Program-made: the position numbers and the translations under genes | Notes under the pieces: generated by a model | Database searches by the model: none | Told to the model about the DNA's origin: nothing | What the model saw: only the letters and a program-made list of their open reading frames with translations | Part shown: one piece after another, positions 56,400 through 64,000 of the stretch | Numbering within the stretch: the stretch's first letter is position 1 | Layout of the letters: each line of letters begins with the position of its first letter | DNA from: Sphingosinicella sp. | Lineage (GTDB): Bacteria > Pseudomonadota > Alphaproteobacteria > Sphingomonadales > Sphingomonadaceae | Direction of reading: 5' to 3' | Assembly (NCBI GenBank): GCA_013816585.1 | Contig: JACDEE010000006.1 | Coordinates: forward strand, 1-64,000 | Length of the DNA: 64,000 nucleotides

Positions 56400-57182
56400 A
56401 TGACCATCGGTTTGGAAGGTCGGGAAGGCCACGATACCTTCGTCAAAGTGGCGGGCGACGCCGCGCTGCTCGTCGTTGTCGGCATCTTTCTGGGCCTCAT
56501 CGGACCTTATGGGATCGCGCGCGAACCCGCATTGGCCCGCTATGCTTTCTGGCTGCTGATCACCTTGTCGGGCGGATTGGCCGCCATCATTGTTGAACGC
56601 GCCCTCCGGCGTCGGATCCGCTCGGAATGGCTGCGTACCGCGGCGGCCTCGGCGGCCATCACCCTGCCCATGGCGTATCTGGTGCTTGGCGCAATGGTCG
56701 TCCTGCTCGGCCACGCCCATGGCTGGTCGGGGCCGATTTTCGTCAATCTTATCTGGCAGGCGTTCGTCATAAACATCGCTTTGATGGCGGTTAGGATGCT
56801 GGTTCATCGCCCGCCATTGCGAATCGTTGAATCCCGCACGATCATCGCTCCGCCGCTTCCCGACGCCGAAGCCAGGCTGCGCAGCCGCCTTTCGGCCCGG
56901 CGGCGTGCGGCAAAGCTGATCGCGATCGAGGCCCATGATCATTATGTGCGGGTCCATACCGGGGCCGGGGTCGAGCTGATCGGGCTCCGCTTCGCCGACG
57001 CGGTGGCGGAGCTTGCCGGGGCGCACGGCTTCAGGGTGCATCGGTCCTGGTGGGTGGCTGCGGATGCCATCAAGGATGCCCGCTGGCGCCGAGGCAGCGG
57101 CGAATTGCGGCTGGAGGACGGCCTTGCCGTGCCGGTCAGCCGAAGCGGCGCGCCTGCCCTGCGAATGGCAGGATGGCTATGA
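56400..57182 (+). CDS. Membrane-bound LytTR-family DNA-binding regulator
   Basis: 260 residues from ATG 56400 (an in-frame GTG at 56376 would add eight residues; neither has a clear ribosome site). Four membrane helices (about 20-130) and a cytoplasmic C-terminal LytTR domain (about 165-260: KLIAIEAHDHYVRVHTGAG, ELAGAHGFRVHRSWWVA). The LytTR fold binds DNA as tandem repeats. A membrane sensor plus DNA-binding domain in one protein is a one-component system; targets unknown, possibly the divergent DJ-1 gene. Confidence 0.85.
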   Translation: MTIGLEGREGHDTFVKVAGDAALLVVVGIFLGLIGPYGIAREPALARYAFWLLITLSGGLAAIIVERALRRRIRSEWLRTAAASAAITLPMAYLVLGAMVVLLGHAHGWSGPIFVNLIWQAFVINIALMAVRMLVHRPPLRIVESRTIIAPPLPDAEARLRSRLSARRRAAKLIAIEAHDHYVRVHTGAGVELIGLRFADAVAELAGAHGFRVHRSWWVAADAIKDARWRRGSGELRLEDGLAVPVSRSGAPALRMAGWL

Positions 57183-57243
57183 ATCTTTTGCCTGACGCGA
57201 GGGCGCCGACGGAACATTTTTCGAAGTCCGATTTGCATACCTC

Positions 57244-57798
57244 GTGAAGCATGGCCTGACCCTTATCGTTGCCCTGCTCGCCGGCTGCGCGCCTGTGACG
57301 CACCCGGTACGTCCGCCCGGGAGATCCGAAAAGGTCCGTCCGGGCTTCGACCCGGCGCGGGTACGGGCGGACTTGGTAAAGACGGCGCGCGAGAGGTTCG
57401 GGGCGCAGATGACCGACGAGGCGCTGGGATCGGACGCCTTCCTGCTGATCGAACATTATCAGGGACTATCGCTACCGCCGATCGTCGAGCCGAACGGCAG
57501 TTACCGATATCCCGATCCGCCATTCGCCATGCTGATCCGCCGCGACGGTCAGTGGATGGTGGCCAAGAGCGGAAGGGGGTTCGTCGCCCTCGCGCCGGAA
57601 AGGGCCATGGCGCTGCAGGCCGCTTTGCGCGACCGCTCCTTCTGGAGGAAACCAGCTTATGTGGCGCCCGAGTGCACTGATGCCGGGTTGAGCCTCTTAT
57701 GGTTGAAAATTCCGCGCAAGCCCGTGCTTATTCGCCAGGGCTCGTGCGGCGGGACCAAGCTTGGCCAGCGGCTGATATTCCTGGCACTCGATTCCTAG
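57244..57798 (+). CDS. Hypothetical lipoprotein
   Basis: 184 residues from GTG 57244. Perfect lipobox LLAGC at the N-terminus (MKHGLTLIVALLAGC). The rest is soluble, with IVEPNGSYRYPDPPFAML and two late Cys residues (VAPECTD and GSCGG). I do not recognise a family. It lies 61 bases after the LytTR gene on the same strand. Confidence 0.7.
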   Translation: MKHGLTLIVALLAGCAPVTHPVRPPGRSEKVRPGFDPARVRADLVKTARERFGAQMTDEALGSDAFLLIEHYQGLSLPPIVEPNGSYRYPDPPFAMLIRRDGQWMVAKSGRGFVALAPERAMALQAALRDRSFWRKPAYVAPECTDAGLSLLWLKIPRKPVLIRQGSCGGTKLGQRLIFLALDS

Positions 57799-57896
57799 CG
57801 ATCTGCGCGTCAGCCGTTGCTTAACTTCTTGCTGTTATGGCCTCATGAAGAGCGCCCGGCATATGGGGATGCCGTCCAGACGCCACGAGGATGAGA

Positions 57897-58100
57897 ATGA
57901 TCGAAGTCGAGGTTCAGAACGAAACCGACCAGACCGAGCGGAAGCTCAAATTCGTCACGGTTCCCAGAATCGGCGAAGGCGTGCGTCTGGTCGATGAGAA
58001 GGGATTCAAGGCATCTTATGACGTGCTGGACGTCTGGTATCAGGAGGCCGAGTTCGGGGGAATATGGATCCCCTATATTCACGTCCGCAAGACGCCCTAG
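57897..58100 (+). CDS. Small hypothetical protein
   Basis: 67 residues from ATG 57897 (GAGGA just upstream; ATG 57891 would overlap it). Beta-rich, soluble: MIEVEVQNETDQTERKLKFV then GEGVRLVDEKGFKASYDVLD and WIPYIHVRK. No family recognised, but codon use and ribosome site look genuine. Confidence 0.6.
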   Translation: MIEVEVQNETDQTERKLKFVTVPRIGEGVRLVDEKGFKASYDVLDVWYQEAEFGGIWIPYIHVRKTP

Positions 58101-58133
58101 GTCATTTCCATAAGTAATCAGTAACCAAATAGG

Positions 58134-58676
58134 CTATATTAGCGGCAGATATCGATGCATGATGTGGAGGCCGACCCGTCCGTGGTGCGGATGGTCGAAC
58201 GCTTCGGGTACCGTTCCAATGATCTGGAACCCCAGGGATTTCCACAGTTTCACCGCGCGCGTGTTAGTTTCGACGACAGCGTTGAACTGGACGGCGCTGA
58301 AACCTTCGGATCGGGCCCATTCGAGCATGTATCGCCCGAGCATTCTTCCGGCTCCCTTCATGCCGGTAGATGGATCGACCATGAAGCTGGCATTGGCCAC
58401 ATGCGATCCGGGACCAGCCTGATTGCGGGCCATTTTGGCAGTCCCAAGGACACGGCCATCGGGACCAGTTGCGACAATTGTATGACCGGGTGGCGCGAGT
58501 AACCAAAGCTTGCGCGCTTCCTCCTCCGAAATATCCCGGTCGTAAGTGTAGGTTTCGCCCTCTGCCACGATCCTCGACAGGAACGGCCAGATAAGCGGCC
58601 AATGCTCGTCCCTGGCGGGGATGATCGAAAATATCCTGCGGGATAGTGGACATAGTTTTAACTCGTTTGGGCGCAA
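58134..58676 (-). CDS. GNAT family N-acetyltransferase
   Basis: 180 residues. Acetyl-CoA-binding GNAT fold: ETYTYDRDISEEEARKLWLL, then GTAKMARNQAGPGSHVANASFMV and the V-x-P-x-x-x-G-x-G motif as VDPSTGMKGAGRMLG, followed by FNAVVETNTRAVKLWKSLGF. Resembles amino-acid or antibiotic acetyltransferases such as phosphinothricin-type enzymes, but the substrate is unknown. The start is uncertain; the first ~15 residues (MRPNELKLCPLSRR) may not be translated. Confidence 0.85.
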   Translation of the reverse strand: MRPNELKLCPLSRRIFSIIPARDEHWPLIWPFLSRIVAEGETYTYDRDISEEEARKLWLLAPPGHTIVATGPDGRVLGTAKMARNQAGPGSHVANASFMVDPSTGMKGAGRMLGRYMLEWARSEGFSAVQFNAVVETNTRAVKLWKSLGFQIIGTVPEAFDHPHHGRVGLHIMHRYLPLI

Positions 58677-58818
58677 GCCTGAGTTCGGGCCTGCTGCTTT
58701 AGGTCTTAGGTCAGCTGTCCGTCGCTGTCAGCAGGCGGACGACAGAAGCTGGCAACCAGAGCTCGATGCGGCTATGGGCGCCTGCCCGGGCAAGGTCCTG
58801 GCACGATGGAGGAATTGA

Positions 58819-59196
58819 ATGCCGGATGCCAAGCTGGAGTCGCGTCGGATTCTGGTCGTCGAGGATTCGCCGGTCATTGCGGTGGTTCTGGAAGACATGC
58901 TGCAGGATTTTGGCTGTGTCGTGGTGGGTCCAGCCGGCAATATGGCCGTGGCCCTGGAGCTTGCCGCCAGCGACGACATCGACGCCGCGATCCTCGACAT
59001 AAACATCAGGGGCGGAAAAATCTATCCGGTGGCGACCATGCTCGCCGACCGCGACGTGCCGTTCCTGCTGGCCAGCGGCTATGCGGATTGGACGCTTCCG
59101 CCCGAGCTGATGGATCGTCCCCGCCTGGTGAAGCCCTTTTCCGCCGAGGATGTGGAGCAGAAGCTTGCCGAGCTGCTTCGCCGGGACGCACAATAG
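58819..59196 (+). CDS. Single-domain response regulator (receiver)
   Basis: 125 residues, only a CheY-like receiver. Glu15/Asp16 form the acidic pocket, Asp60 (ILDINI) is the phospho-acceptor, Ser86 and Lys105 (VKPFS) complete it. GGAGGAATTGA ribosome site. No output domain, as in many alphaproteobacterial phosphorelay proteins that serve with Hpt partners; the Hpt protein at 18146 is far away. Confidence 0.92.
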   Translation: MPDAKLESRRILVVEDSPVIAVVLEDMLQDFGCVVVGPAGNMAVALELAASDDIDAAILDINIRGGKIYPVATMLADRDVPFLLASGYADWTLPPELMDRPRLVKPFSAEDVEQKLAELLRRDAQ

Positions 59197-59271
59197 CAGC
59201 TCCGCCTTTTACCCACAGGATGAAGCCTGGGAGCCTTTTCGGGCTGCGCCGGCGGGGCTAAGCTCCTCTCC

Positions 59272-60033
59272 ATGGAATTTGAAGATTCGTTCGAAGAGCA
59301 GCCGGCCGTGGCGGAAAGCCAACGGCTGACCCTGGATCTGGACGGCTGGGAAGGGCCGCTGGACCTGCTGTTGACGCTCGCACGGAACCAGAAGGTCGAT
59401 CTCGCCAAAATCTCCATCCTGGCGCTGGTCGAACAATATCTGGCGTTCATTGCGGATGCAAAGAAGCTCAGGCTGGAGATAGCGGCCGATTATCTGGTGA
59501 TGGCCGCCTGGCTCGCTTACCTTAAATCCTGCCTGCTGCTGCCCAAGGACGAGCAGGCCGATCCCAGCCCGGAAGAGCTGGCGATGCGGCTCCAGCTCCG
59601 GCTCCAGCGGCTGCACGCCATGCGCGAGGCCGGCGCTCGCCTTCTGGCGCGCGACCGGCTGGGCCGCGACGTATTCGCCCGCGGCGCTCCGGAGGGCCTG
59701 AGAGTCATTCGAAAGGCCGCCTGGCGGGCTGATTTGTACGACATCATTTCGGTCTACGGATCGATACGCGCTCGGGGCGAGCCGGCCATTCACGTGGTCG
59801 GGCGGCGCCCGGTGATGACGCTGGAGGAGGCCCTGCTTCGCGTCGAGCGGCTGCTGGGGATCACGATGGAATGGGCGTCGATCGAAAGTTTCCTGCCCGA
59901 AACCCAGGACCCGGAATTTCGTAAATCGGCGCTCGCCTCCAGCTTTGTCGCGGCGCTTGAGCTGGCGCGGCAGGGCAAGGTGCAAATGGAGCAGAAGGCT
60001 GCCTTTGCGCCGTTGCTGATCCGCGCCGCATGA
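59272..60033 (+). CDS. scpA: Segregation and condensation protein A
   Basis: 253 residues, kleisin subunit of the SMC-ScpAB complex that compacts and segregates chromosomes. N-terminal block LTLDLDGWEGPLDLLLTLARNQKVDLAKI and the C-terminal winged helix are as expected. Stop overlaps scpB (ATGA). Confidence 0.95.
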   Translation: MEFEDSFEEQPAVAESQRLTLDLDGWEGPLDLLLTLARNQKVDLAKISILALVEQYLAFIADAKKLRLEIAADYLVMAAWLAYLKSCLLLPKDEQADPSPEELAMRLQLRLQRLHAMREAGARLLARDRLGRDVFARGAPEGLRVIRKAAWRADLYDIISVYGSIRARGEPAIHVVGRRPVMTLEEALLRVERLLGITMEWASIESFLPETQDPEFRKSALASSFVAALELARQGKVQMEQKAAFAPLLIRAA

Positions 60034-60635
60034 GGGAGGTTGAAGACGATATCCGCGCCGTGGAGGCGGTTCTGTTCGCGTCGGAGGTTCCGATGAGCAT
60101 CGGCGAGATCAGGGATCATGTCGGCCAGGATGTGGATGTACCGGCCTCCCTTGCCGAACTCGCCGGCCATTATGTGGGGCGAGGCATCGAATTGGTCGAG
60201 CGGGGCAAAAGCTGGCATTTCCAGACCGCGCCGGACCTTGCCCATTTCCTGAGGCGCGAGCGCGACGAGAGCCGGAAATTGTCGCGCGCCGCAGTCGAGA
60301 CCCTGGCCATAATCGCCTATCACGAACCGGTCAGCCGCGCCGAGATCGAGGCGATACGCGGCGTCCAGATATCGAAGGGTACGCTGGACGTGCTGATGGA
60401 ATCCGGCTGGGTTCGGCCCGCCGGCCGCCGCGAGGCGCCGGGACGTCCGCTCACCTACGCGACTACCGCCTCCTTCCTCGCCCATTTCGGGCTGCAGAGC
60501 CGCCGCGATCTTCCCGGCATCGATGATCTGAAGGCGGCGGGTCTGCTCGATCCGATCGATGCCGCGATGGAACAGCTTGGCGGACAGGATGACGAGGGCG
60601 AGCTAGAACTGGAAAGTGAACGCGATGAGGATTAG
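60030..60635 (+). CDS. scpB: Segregation and condensation protein B
   Basis: 201 residues, two winged-helix domains. [22 protein letters not shown] starts the first; [44 protein letters not shown]-type features mark the second, with [19 protein letters not shown] after it. Acidic tail ([15 protein letters not shown]). Coupled to scpA. Confidence 0.95.
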   Translation: MREVEDDIRAVEAVLFASEVPMSIGEIRDHVGQDVDVPASLAELAGHYVGRGIELVERGKSWHFQTAPDLAHFLRRERDESRKLSRAAVETLAIIAYHEPVSRAEIEAIRGVQISKGTLDVLMESGWVRPAGRREAPGRPLTYATTASFLAHFGLQSRRDLPGIDDLKAAGLLDPIDAAMEQLGGQDDEGELELESERDED

Positions 60636-60685
60636 GGGTCAGGGAAAGGGCCGGTGCCGCTCGGCACGGTGAAGGAGTAATTGAT

Positions 60686-60937
60686 ATGGGTGGTTTCAGC
60701 CTCTGGCATTGGCTCGTCGTCGGAGTCATCATTTTGCTGCTGTTCGGCAAGGGCCGCTTTTCGGACATGATGGGCGACGTCGCCAAAGGCATCAAAAGCT
60801 TCAAGAAAGGGATGAGCGAGGACGAGGATAAGCCAGCCGTTCCGCCCCGCCGCCTGGAAAGCGACCGCAGTCAGACCCCCGAAGGCGGTCGTACTGCCGA
60901 CGTCGACCTGACGCCCGAAGACCGGCGGGAGCCCTGA
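60686..60937 (+). CDS. tatA: Sec-independent protein translocase subunit TatA
   Basis: 83 residues: one N-terminal helix ([15 protein letters not shown]), the hinge [12 protein letters not shown] and amphipathic helix [13 protein letters not shown], then an acidic tail. Forms the pore of the twin-arginine export system for folded proteins. AAGGAG ribosome site. First gene of tatABC. Confidence 0.96.
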   Translation: MGGFSLWHWLVVGVIILLLFGKGRFSDMMGDVAKGIKSFKKGMSEDEDKPAVPPRRLESDRSQTPEGGRTADVDLTPEDRREP

Positions 60938-60962
60938 TCGCCTGCCAGCCCAAGGCGCGTAG

Positions 60963-61355
60963 ATGTTCGACATAGCCCCAACTGAGCTGCTGATCGTGGC
61001 GCTGGTCGCCTTGGTGGTGATTGGCCCTAAGGATTTGCCGCGCGTCATGCGCACCGTCGGCAATTGGGTCGGCCGCGCGCGCGGTATGGCGCGCCATTTC
61101 CGATCCGGCATCGACACGATGATGCGCGAGGCAGAACTGGAGGAAATGGAAAAGAAGTGGCGCGACGAAAATGATCGGATCATGCGCGACCATCCGATGC
61201 CGCCTGAAATAGAAGAATATAACCCGCCTCCGCCGCCGTCACTACCGGCGGCAGACGCACCCGGCACCGACGAATCACCGGCGCCTGAGGGTGACGGGCT
61301 GGACGGCGACATGTTCGACGGTGGCGCGTCACCCGGCCAGAACGACCGCCCGTGA
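60963..61355 (+). CDS. tatB: Sec-independent protein translocase subunit TatB
   Basis: 130 residues. [33 protein letters not shown] is the classical TatB start (helix plus conserved Glu8 and GPKDLP), then a long charged helix ([16 protein letters not shown]) and a Pro-rich tail. Binds twin-arginine signal peptides with TatC. Stop overlaps tatC start (GTGA). Confidence 0.96.
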   Translation: MFDIAPTELLIVALVALVVIGPKDLPRVMRTVGNWVGRARGMARHFRSGIDTMMREAELEEMEKKWRDENDRIMRDHPMPPEIEEYNPPPPPSLPAADAPGTDESPAPEGDGLDGDMFDGGASPGQNDRP

Positions 61356-62122
61356 GCGACATGGACGAAACGCGTGCGCCCTTGATGGACCATCTGATCG
61401 AGCTCCGGCGGCGCCTGATCTGGTCGTTCGGTGCCTTGCTGCTGTGCTTTGCCGTCTGCTTCTATTTCGCCGACAAGATCTTCGCTTTCCTGGCGCAACC
61501 GCTCATCGCGGGCTTTGGCGAGGGGCAGGGGCGGCTCGTCTATACCAAATTATACGAGGCGTTTTTCGTGGAAGTGCGGGTGGCTTTCTTTGCCGCTTTC
61601 TTCCTCGCTTTCCCGATCATAGCCAATCAAATCTGGGCGTTCGTCGCACCGGGCCTTTATGCCAAGGAAAGGCGCGCCTTCCTTCCCTTCCTGATCGCCA
61701 CTCCGATCCTTTTCCTGGGCGGCGCCGCGCTCGCTTATTATGTCGTGATGCCAAGCGCGATCCGCTTCTTCTTGGGCTATCAAGGGCAGATACCCGGCAT
61801 CCAGCAGGAGGCGCTGCCGGCGATGGGAGAATATCTGTCCTTCGTGATGCATTTCATTCTGGCGTTCGGGATCGCCTTCCTGCTGCCGGTCTTGCTGATG
61901 CTGATCGAGCGGGCCGGGCTCGTGACCCGTGACCAATTGAAGCGGGGCCGCCGCTATGCCGTGCTGGTTGCCTTCATTGTGGCTGCGGTCGCCACGCCGC
62001 CCGACGTGGTTTCCCAATTCATGCTCGCGATCCCGCTTATCCTTCTCTACGAAATTTCGCTGATCGCGATCTGGTTCACAGAGCGCCGCCGTGCCGCCCA
62101 GGCGAAAGCGGCAGGCGAATGA
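61352..62122 (+). CDS. tatC: Sec-independent protein translocase subunit TatC
   Basis: 256 residues, start GTG. Six membrane helices. Family blocks: [40 protein letters not shown] (with the periplasmic FVAPGL), and [22 protein letters not shown]. Core receptor of the Tat system. Stop overlaps the PLD gene (ATGA). Confidence 0.97.
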   Translation: MSDMDETRAPLMDHLIELRRRLIWSFGALLLCFAVCFYFADKIFAFLAQPLIAGFGEGQGRLVYTKLYEAFFVEVRVAFFAAFFLAFPIIANQIWAFVAPGLYAKERRAFLPFLIATPILFLGGAALAYYVVMPSAIRFFLGYQGQIPGIQQEALPAMGEYLSFVMHFILAFGIAFLLPVLLMLIERAGLVTRDQLKRGRRYAVLVAFIVAAVATPPDVVSQFMLAIPLILLYEISLIAIWFTERRRAAQAKAAGE

Positions 62123-63909
62123 CGGCGGGAGCCCGGCCGCCATTCCTCGACGCAAGCAACGCCATGTGCGGGGTGAAGGACGGACCCGATTGGACCCGTC
62201 CGATACCCCCGCGCACGGGGTGCAAGGTGACGCCGCTGATTGAAGCGGCCGACATGTTTCCGACGCTGGAGCATCTGTTGCTGGATGCCAAGGAGAGCAT
62301 CTGGCTTTCGTTTCGCATATTCGATCCGGAAACCAAGACCCGCTCCGACCGGTGCAAGAAACTTGGCCTGAAGGATTGGGCCGCACTCATCAATCATGTC
62401 GTTAGAAGCGGCGTCGAGATCAGGATTCTGCTTGCGGATTTCGAGCCGGTGCTGGCCGATCATTTGCATGCCGGTTCCTGGAGTACATACAAAAGCATTC
62501 GCAAGATCGTCGAGAAGCTGGACGAGGCGGACCGCGGCCGCCTGCAGTTGATAATCATCCAGCATGAAGGCGAGATAGGTTGGGCTTGGCGGCAATTGCT
62601 GCGGCTTTCGCTCCGCAGCCGCGTCCGCAAGCTGGTCGGAAAATTGCTGAGCAAGCGCAAGCATGAAGATGGCGGGCTGGACACGCGGCCGGGGCTCTGG
62701 CGCTACCTCCATTGGGATGGGGGCAAGCCCCGATCGTGGAAGGCCGCGCCCCCGCCCAAATTGTGGCCCGCCACCTATCATCAGAAATTCGTGTCGGTCG
62801 ATCGCAAGACCGCAATTATCGGCGGACTGGATCTGGACGAGAGGCGCTGGGACGATCGCCGCCACCGTCGGAGCGCGAACGAGACCTGGCACGATATTTC
62901 GGCCTTGGTCGAAGGAGCGGCGGCCGAAGACGCAGCCACCCATTTTGCCTTTCTCTGGAACAGGGAAATGCCCCGTTACCGTGCAATCGTGGAGGAATGG
63001 ACCAGCCCGGCCGGGCGTCAGCTGATGCTTGATCCGCTGACGCCGATCGCCAAGGCGCGACGCTCCGGTATTTCAGGCGCCAGCCAATCTAAATCCAGCC
63101 AGTCTAAATCCGGCAAGGCTCCAAAATCGGGCCAGGCCGTGGTGCAACTGGCACGCACCCAATCGCGCAAATCGGGGGCGCTATTCGCGAAGGGCCCGGC
63201 CCAAGGCATCAGGGAATTGAAGGCCGCACACCGCGAGATCATCCTCTACGCCCGCCGGCAGCTTTATATCGAGGCACAATTCTTCCGGTCCGACGAGGCG
63301 GCTTCCTGGGTGGAACAGGCGATTCGGGCCAGCCCGGAGCTGGAAGTCATCATATTGGTCGCCAACACGCCCGAGGAGATCGCGTTCGAGGGCCAGGAGG
63401 ATAATCTTGCTCACCGCCACGGCGAATATCTGCAGGCGCGGGCGCTGGGCCGGCTGCTTCGGAAGGCAGGCCCCGACCGGGTCGGTCTGTTCACGCTCGC
63501 CAAGCAGGAACCGGTCAAGGGCGACGAAAAGAAATACGAGAAGACCCGCGGTACCGCTTACGGATCGGGCCTGATCCATATTCACGCCAAATTGCTGATC
63601 GCGGATGACGCGGCTTGCCTGCTTTCATCGGCCAATATTAACGGGCGAAGTTTTGAATGGGATACCGAGCTGGGCTTTATCTGGCGCGAGGAGGGCAAGT
63701 CGATTGCCGATTTCCGCCTGCGCCTCTGGGGGCAATTGTTCGGAAGCATAGTAACGCCCGATATGGGCCTCGCCGAATGGCGCGACATCGCCCGGTTCAA
63801 TAGCGAAGCCGAGCCTGAGGACCGAAAGGGCTTCGTCCTTCCTTATCAGCTGGGCCGCGCCCGGCGTTACGCCCAGCCTTATTTCTTCATTCCCGACGAT
63901 TTGGTCTGA
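62119..63909 (+). CDS. Phospholipase D-like protein with two HKD motifs
   Basis: 596 residues. HKD motif 1: His221, Lys223, Asp228 (HQKFVSVDRK), followed by GGLDL. HKD motif 2: His489, Lys491, Asp496 (HAKLLIADD) followed by SSANINGRSFEWDTE, the expected order for phospholipase D, cardiolipin synthase and related phosphodiesterases. There is no clear signal peptide or membrane helix. A linker at about 316-340 has the repeat SQSKS (SGASQSKSSQSKSGK). Start overlaps the tatC stop, so it is coupled to the Tat genes. Substrate unknown; a phospholipid-acting enzyme is most likely. Confidence 0.88.
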   Translation: MTAGARPPFLDASNAMCGVKDGPDWTRPIPPRTGCKVTPLIEAADMFPTLEHLLLDAKESIWLSFRIFDPETKTRSDRCKKLGLKDWAALINHVVRSGVEIRILLADFEPVLADHLHAGSWSTYKSIRKIVEKLDEADRGRLQLIIIQHEGEIGWAWRQLLRLSLRSRVRKLVGKLLSKRKHEDGGLDTRPGLWRYLHWDGGKPRSWKAAPPPKLWPATYHQKFVSVDRKTAIIGGLDLDERRWDDRRHRRSANETWHDISALVEGAAAEDAATHFAFLWNREMPRYRAIVEEWTSPAGRQLMLDPLTPIAKARRSGISGASQSKSSQSKSGKAPKSGQAVVQLARTQSRKSGALFAKGPAQGIRELKAAHREIILYARRQLYIEAQFFRSDEAASWVEQAIRASPELEVIILVANTPEEIAFEGQEDNLAHRHGEYLQARALGRLLRKAGPDRVGLFTLAKQEPVKGDEKKYEKTRGTAYGSGLIHIHAKLLIADDAACLLSSANINGRSFEWDTELGFIWREEGKSIADFRLRLWGQLFGSIVTPDMGLAEWRDIARFNSEAEPEDRKGFVLPYQLGRARRYAQPYFFIPDDLV

Positions 63910-63917
63910 ACGTGAAA

Positions 63918-63943
63918 AAGGCGCCGCATGATGGCGGCGCCTT
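63918..63943. terminator. Bidirectional intrinsic terminator
   Basis: AAGGCGCCGC (63918-63927) and GCGGCGCCTT (63934-63943) form a perfect 10-bp stem with loop ATGATG. Followed by CCTC on the + strand and by TTTTTCACG on the - strand (from the A-run GAAAAAG), so it suits a reverse gene ending at 63967 better, and the PLD gene weakly. Confidence 0.75.
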
Positions 63944-63966
63944 CCTCAAGCTAAACGAAATGCGGC

Positions 63967-64000
63967 TTAGCAGGTTTTGCCTTCGACGCAGTCGGGAACG
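63967..64000 (-). CDS. 3' end of a reverse-strand gene (partial)
   Basis: Reading from the window edge, the last codons VPDCVEGKTC and a TAA stop (63967-63969) are open on the reverse strand, 24 bases upstream of the terminator. Only about 10 codons are visible, so no function can be given and the frame is a judgement from the terminator position. Confidence 0.3.
   Translation of the reverse strand, partial: VPDCVEGKTC

Noticed and set aside
58720-58752. Inverted repeat CTGTCCG/CGGACGACAG between the GNAT and response regulator genes
   Set aside because: The arms are imperfect and the loop is long; nothing links it to a known regulator.

Overview
The window looks like a chromosomal segment of an alphaproteobacterium of the order Sphingomonadales (Sphingomonas or a close relative). 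The evidence is the high GC content, the gene order mraZ-rsmH-ftsL-ftsI-murE-murF-mraY-murD-ftsW-murG-murC-murB-ddl-ftsQ-ftsA-ftsZ, the downstream neighbours (SPOR protein, dgt, argS, SPOR protein, nagZ, scpA, scpB, tatABC), and the style of the FtsL, FtsZ and TatB proteins. Genus-level placement is inference. I see no rRNA, tRNA, CRISPR array or intact transposase.

Layout. 1-900: a decayed, frameshifted 3' fragment of an MmeI-like restriction-modification gene beside a perfect 32-bp palindrome. 951-3863: an S9 prolyl oligopeptidase and a Tyr/Asn/Gln-repeat secreted protein ending in a strong terminator. 3942-5501: guaA. 5503-13441: an accessory stretch. It opens with a TetR/DUF998 divergent pair bracketed by the real guaA 3' end and a decayed second copy of that end (an attachment-site-like scar). 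It continues with an operon of a monooxygenase-fold protein, an SDR and an ECF sigma factor, then a class A flavin monooxygenase behind a 20-bp motif resembling the actinomycete rifamycin-associated element, two small genes and an LTA-synthase-like membrane sulfatase. 13525-18577: panB, a TPR membrane protein, a BamB-like lipoprotein, der and an Hpt protein. 18574-26713: DUF418 protein, an esterase with an 8-bp tandem repeat, the bfd-bfr iron-storage pair behind a Fur-like box (bfd, 56 codons, is easy to miss), a small membrane protein, purL, an MliC-like lipoprotein and a GldG-like membrane protein.

26738-45446 is the division and cell-wall (dcw) cluster. Almost every stop codon overlaps the next start, so the block from mraZ to ftsA should be translated as one coupled unit. 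The exceptions are a 22-bp inverted repeat inserted between murE and murF, and a separate 109-bp leader before ftsZ. The mraZ leader carries a perfect DnaA box, a one-mismatch box and two 14-bp repeats spaced by 20 bp. 45528-52485 holds two SPOR-domain proteins interleaved with dgt, argS and nagZ (envelope and peptidoglycan recycling), then DUF3597.

52527-59196 is a mixed region: a PRISE-type reductase divergent from a LysR regulator, a small lipoprotein related to the repeat protein at 3255, a membrane DJ-1/PfpI protein divergent from a membrane LytTR regulator, small lipoproteins, a GNAT acetyltransferase and a single-domain response regulator. 59272-63909 is a tight run scpA-scpB-tatA-tatB-tatC followed by a two-HKD phospholipase-D-like protein overlapping tatC. 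A terminator hairpin and the last codons of a reverse-strand gene close the window.
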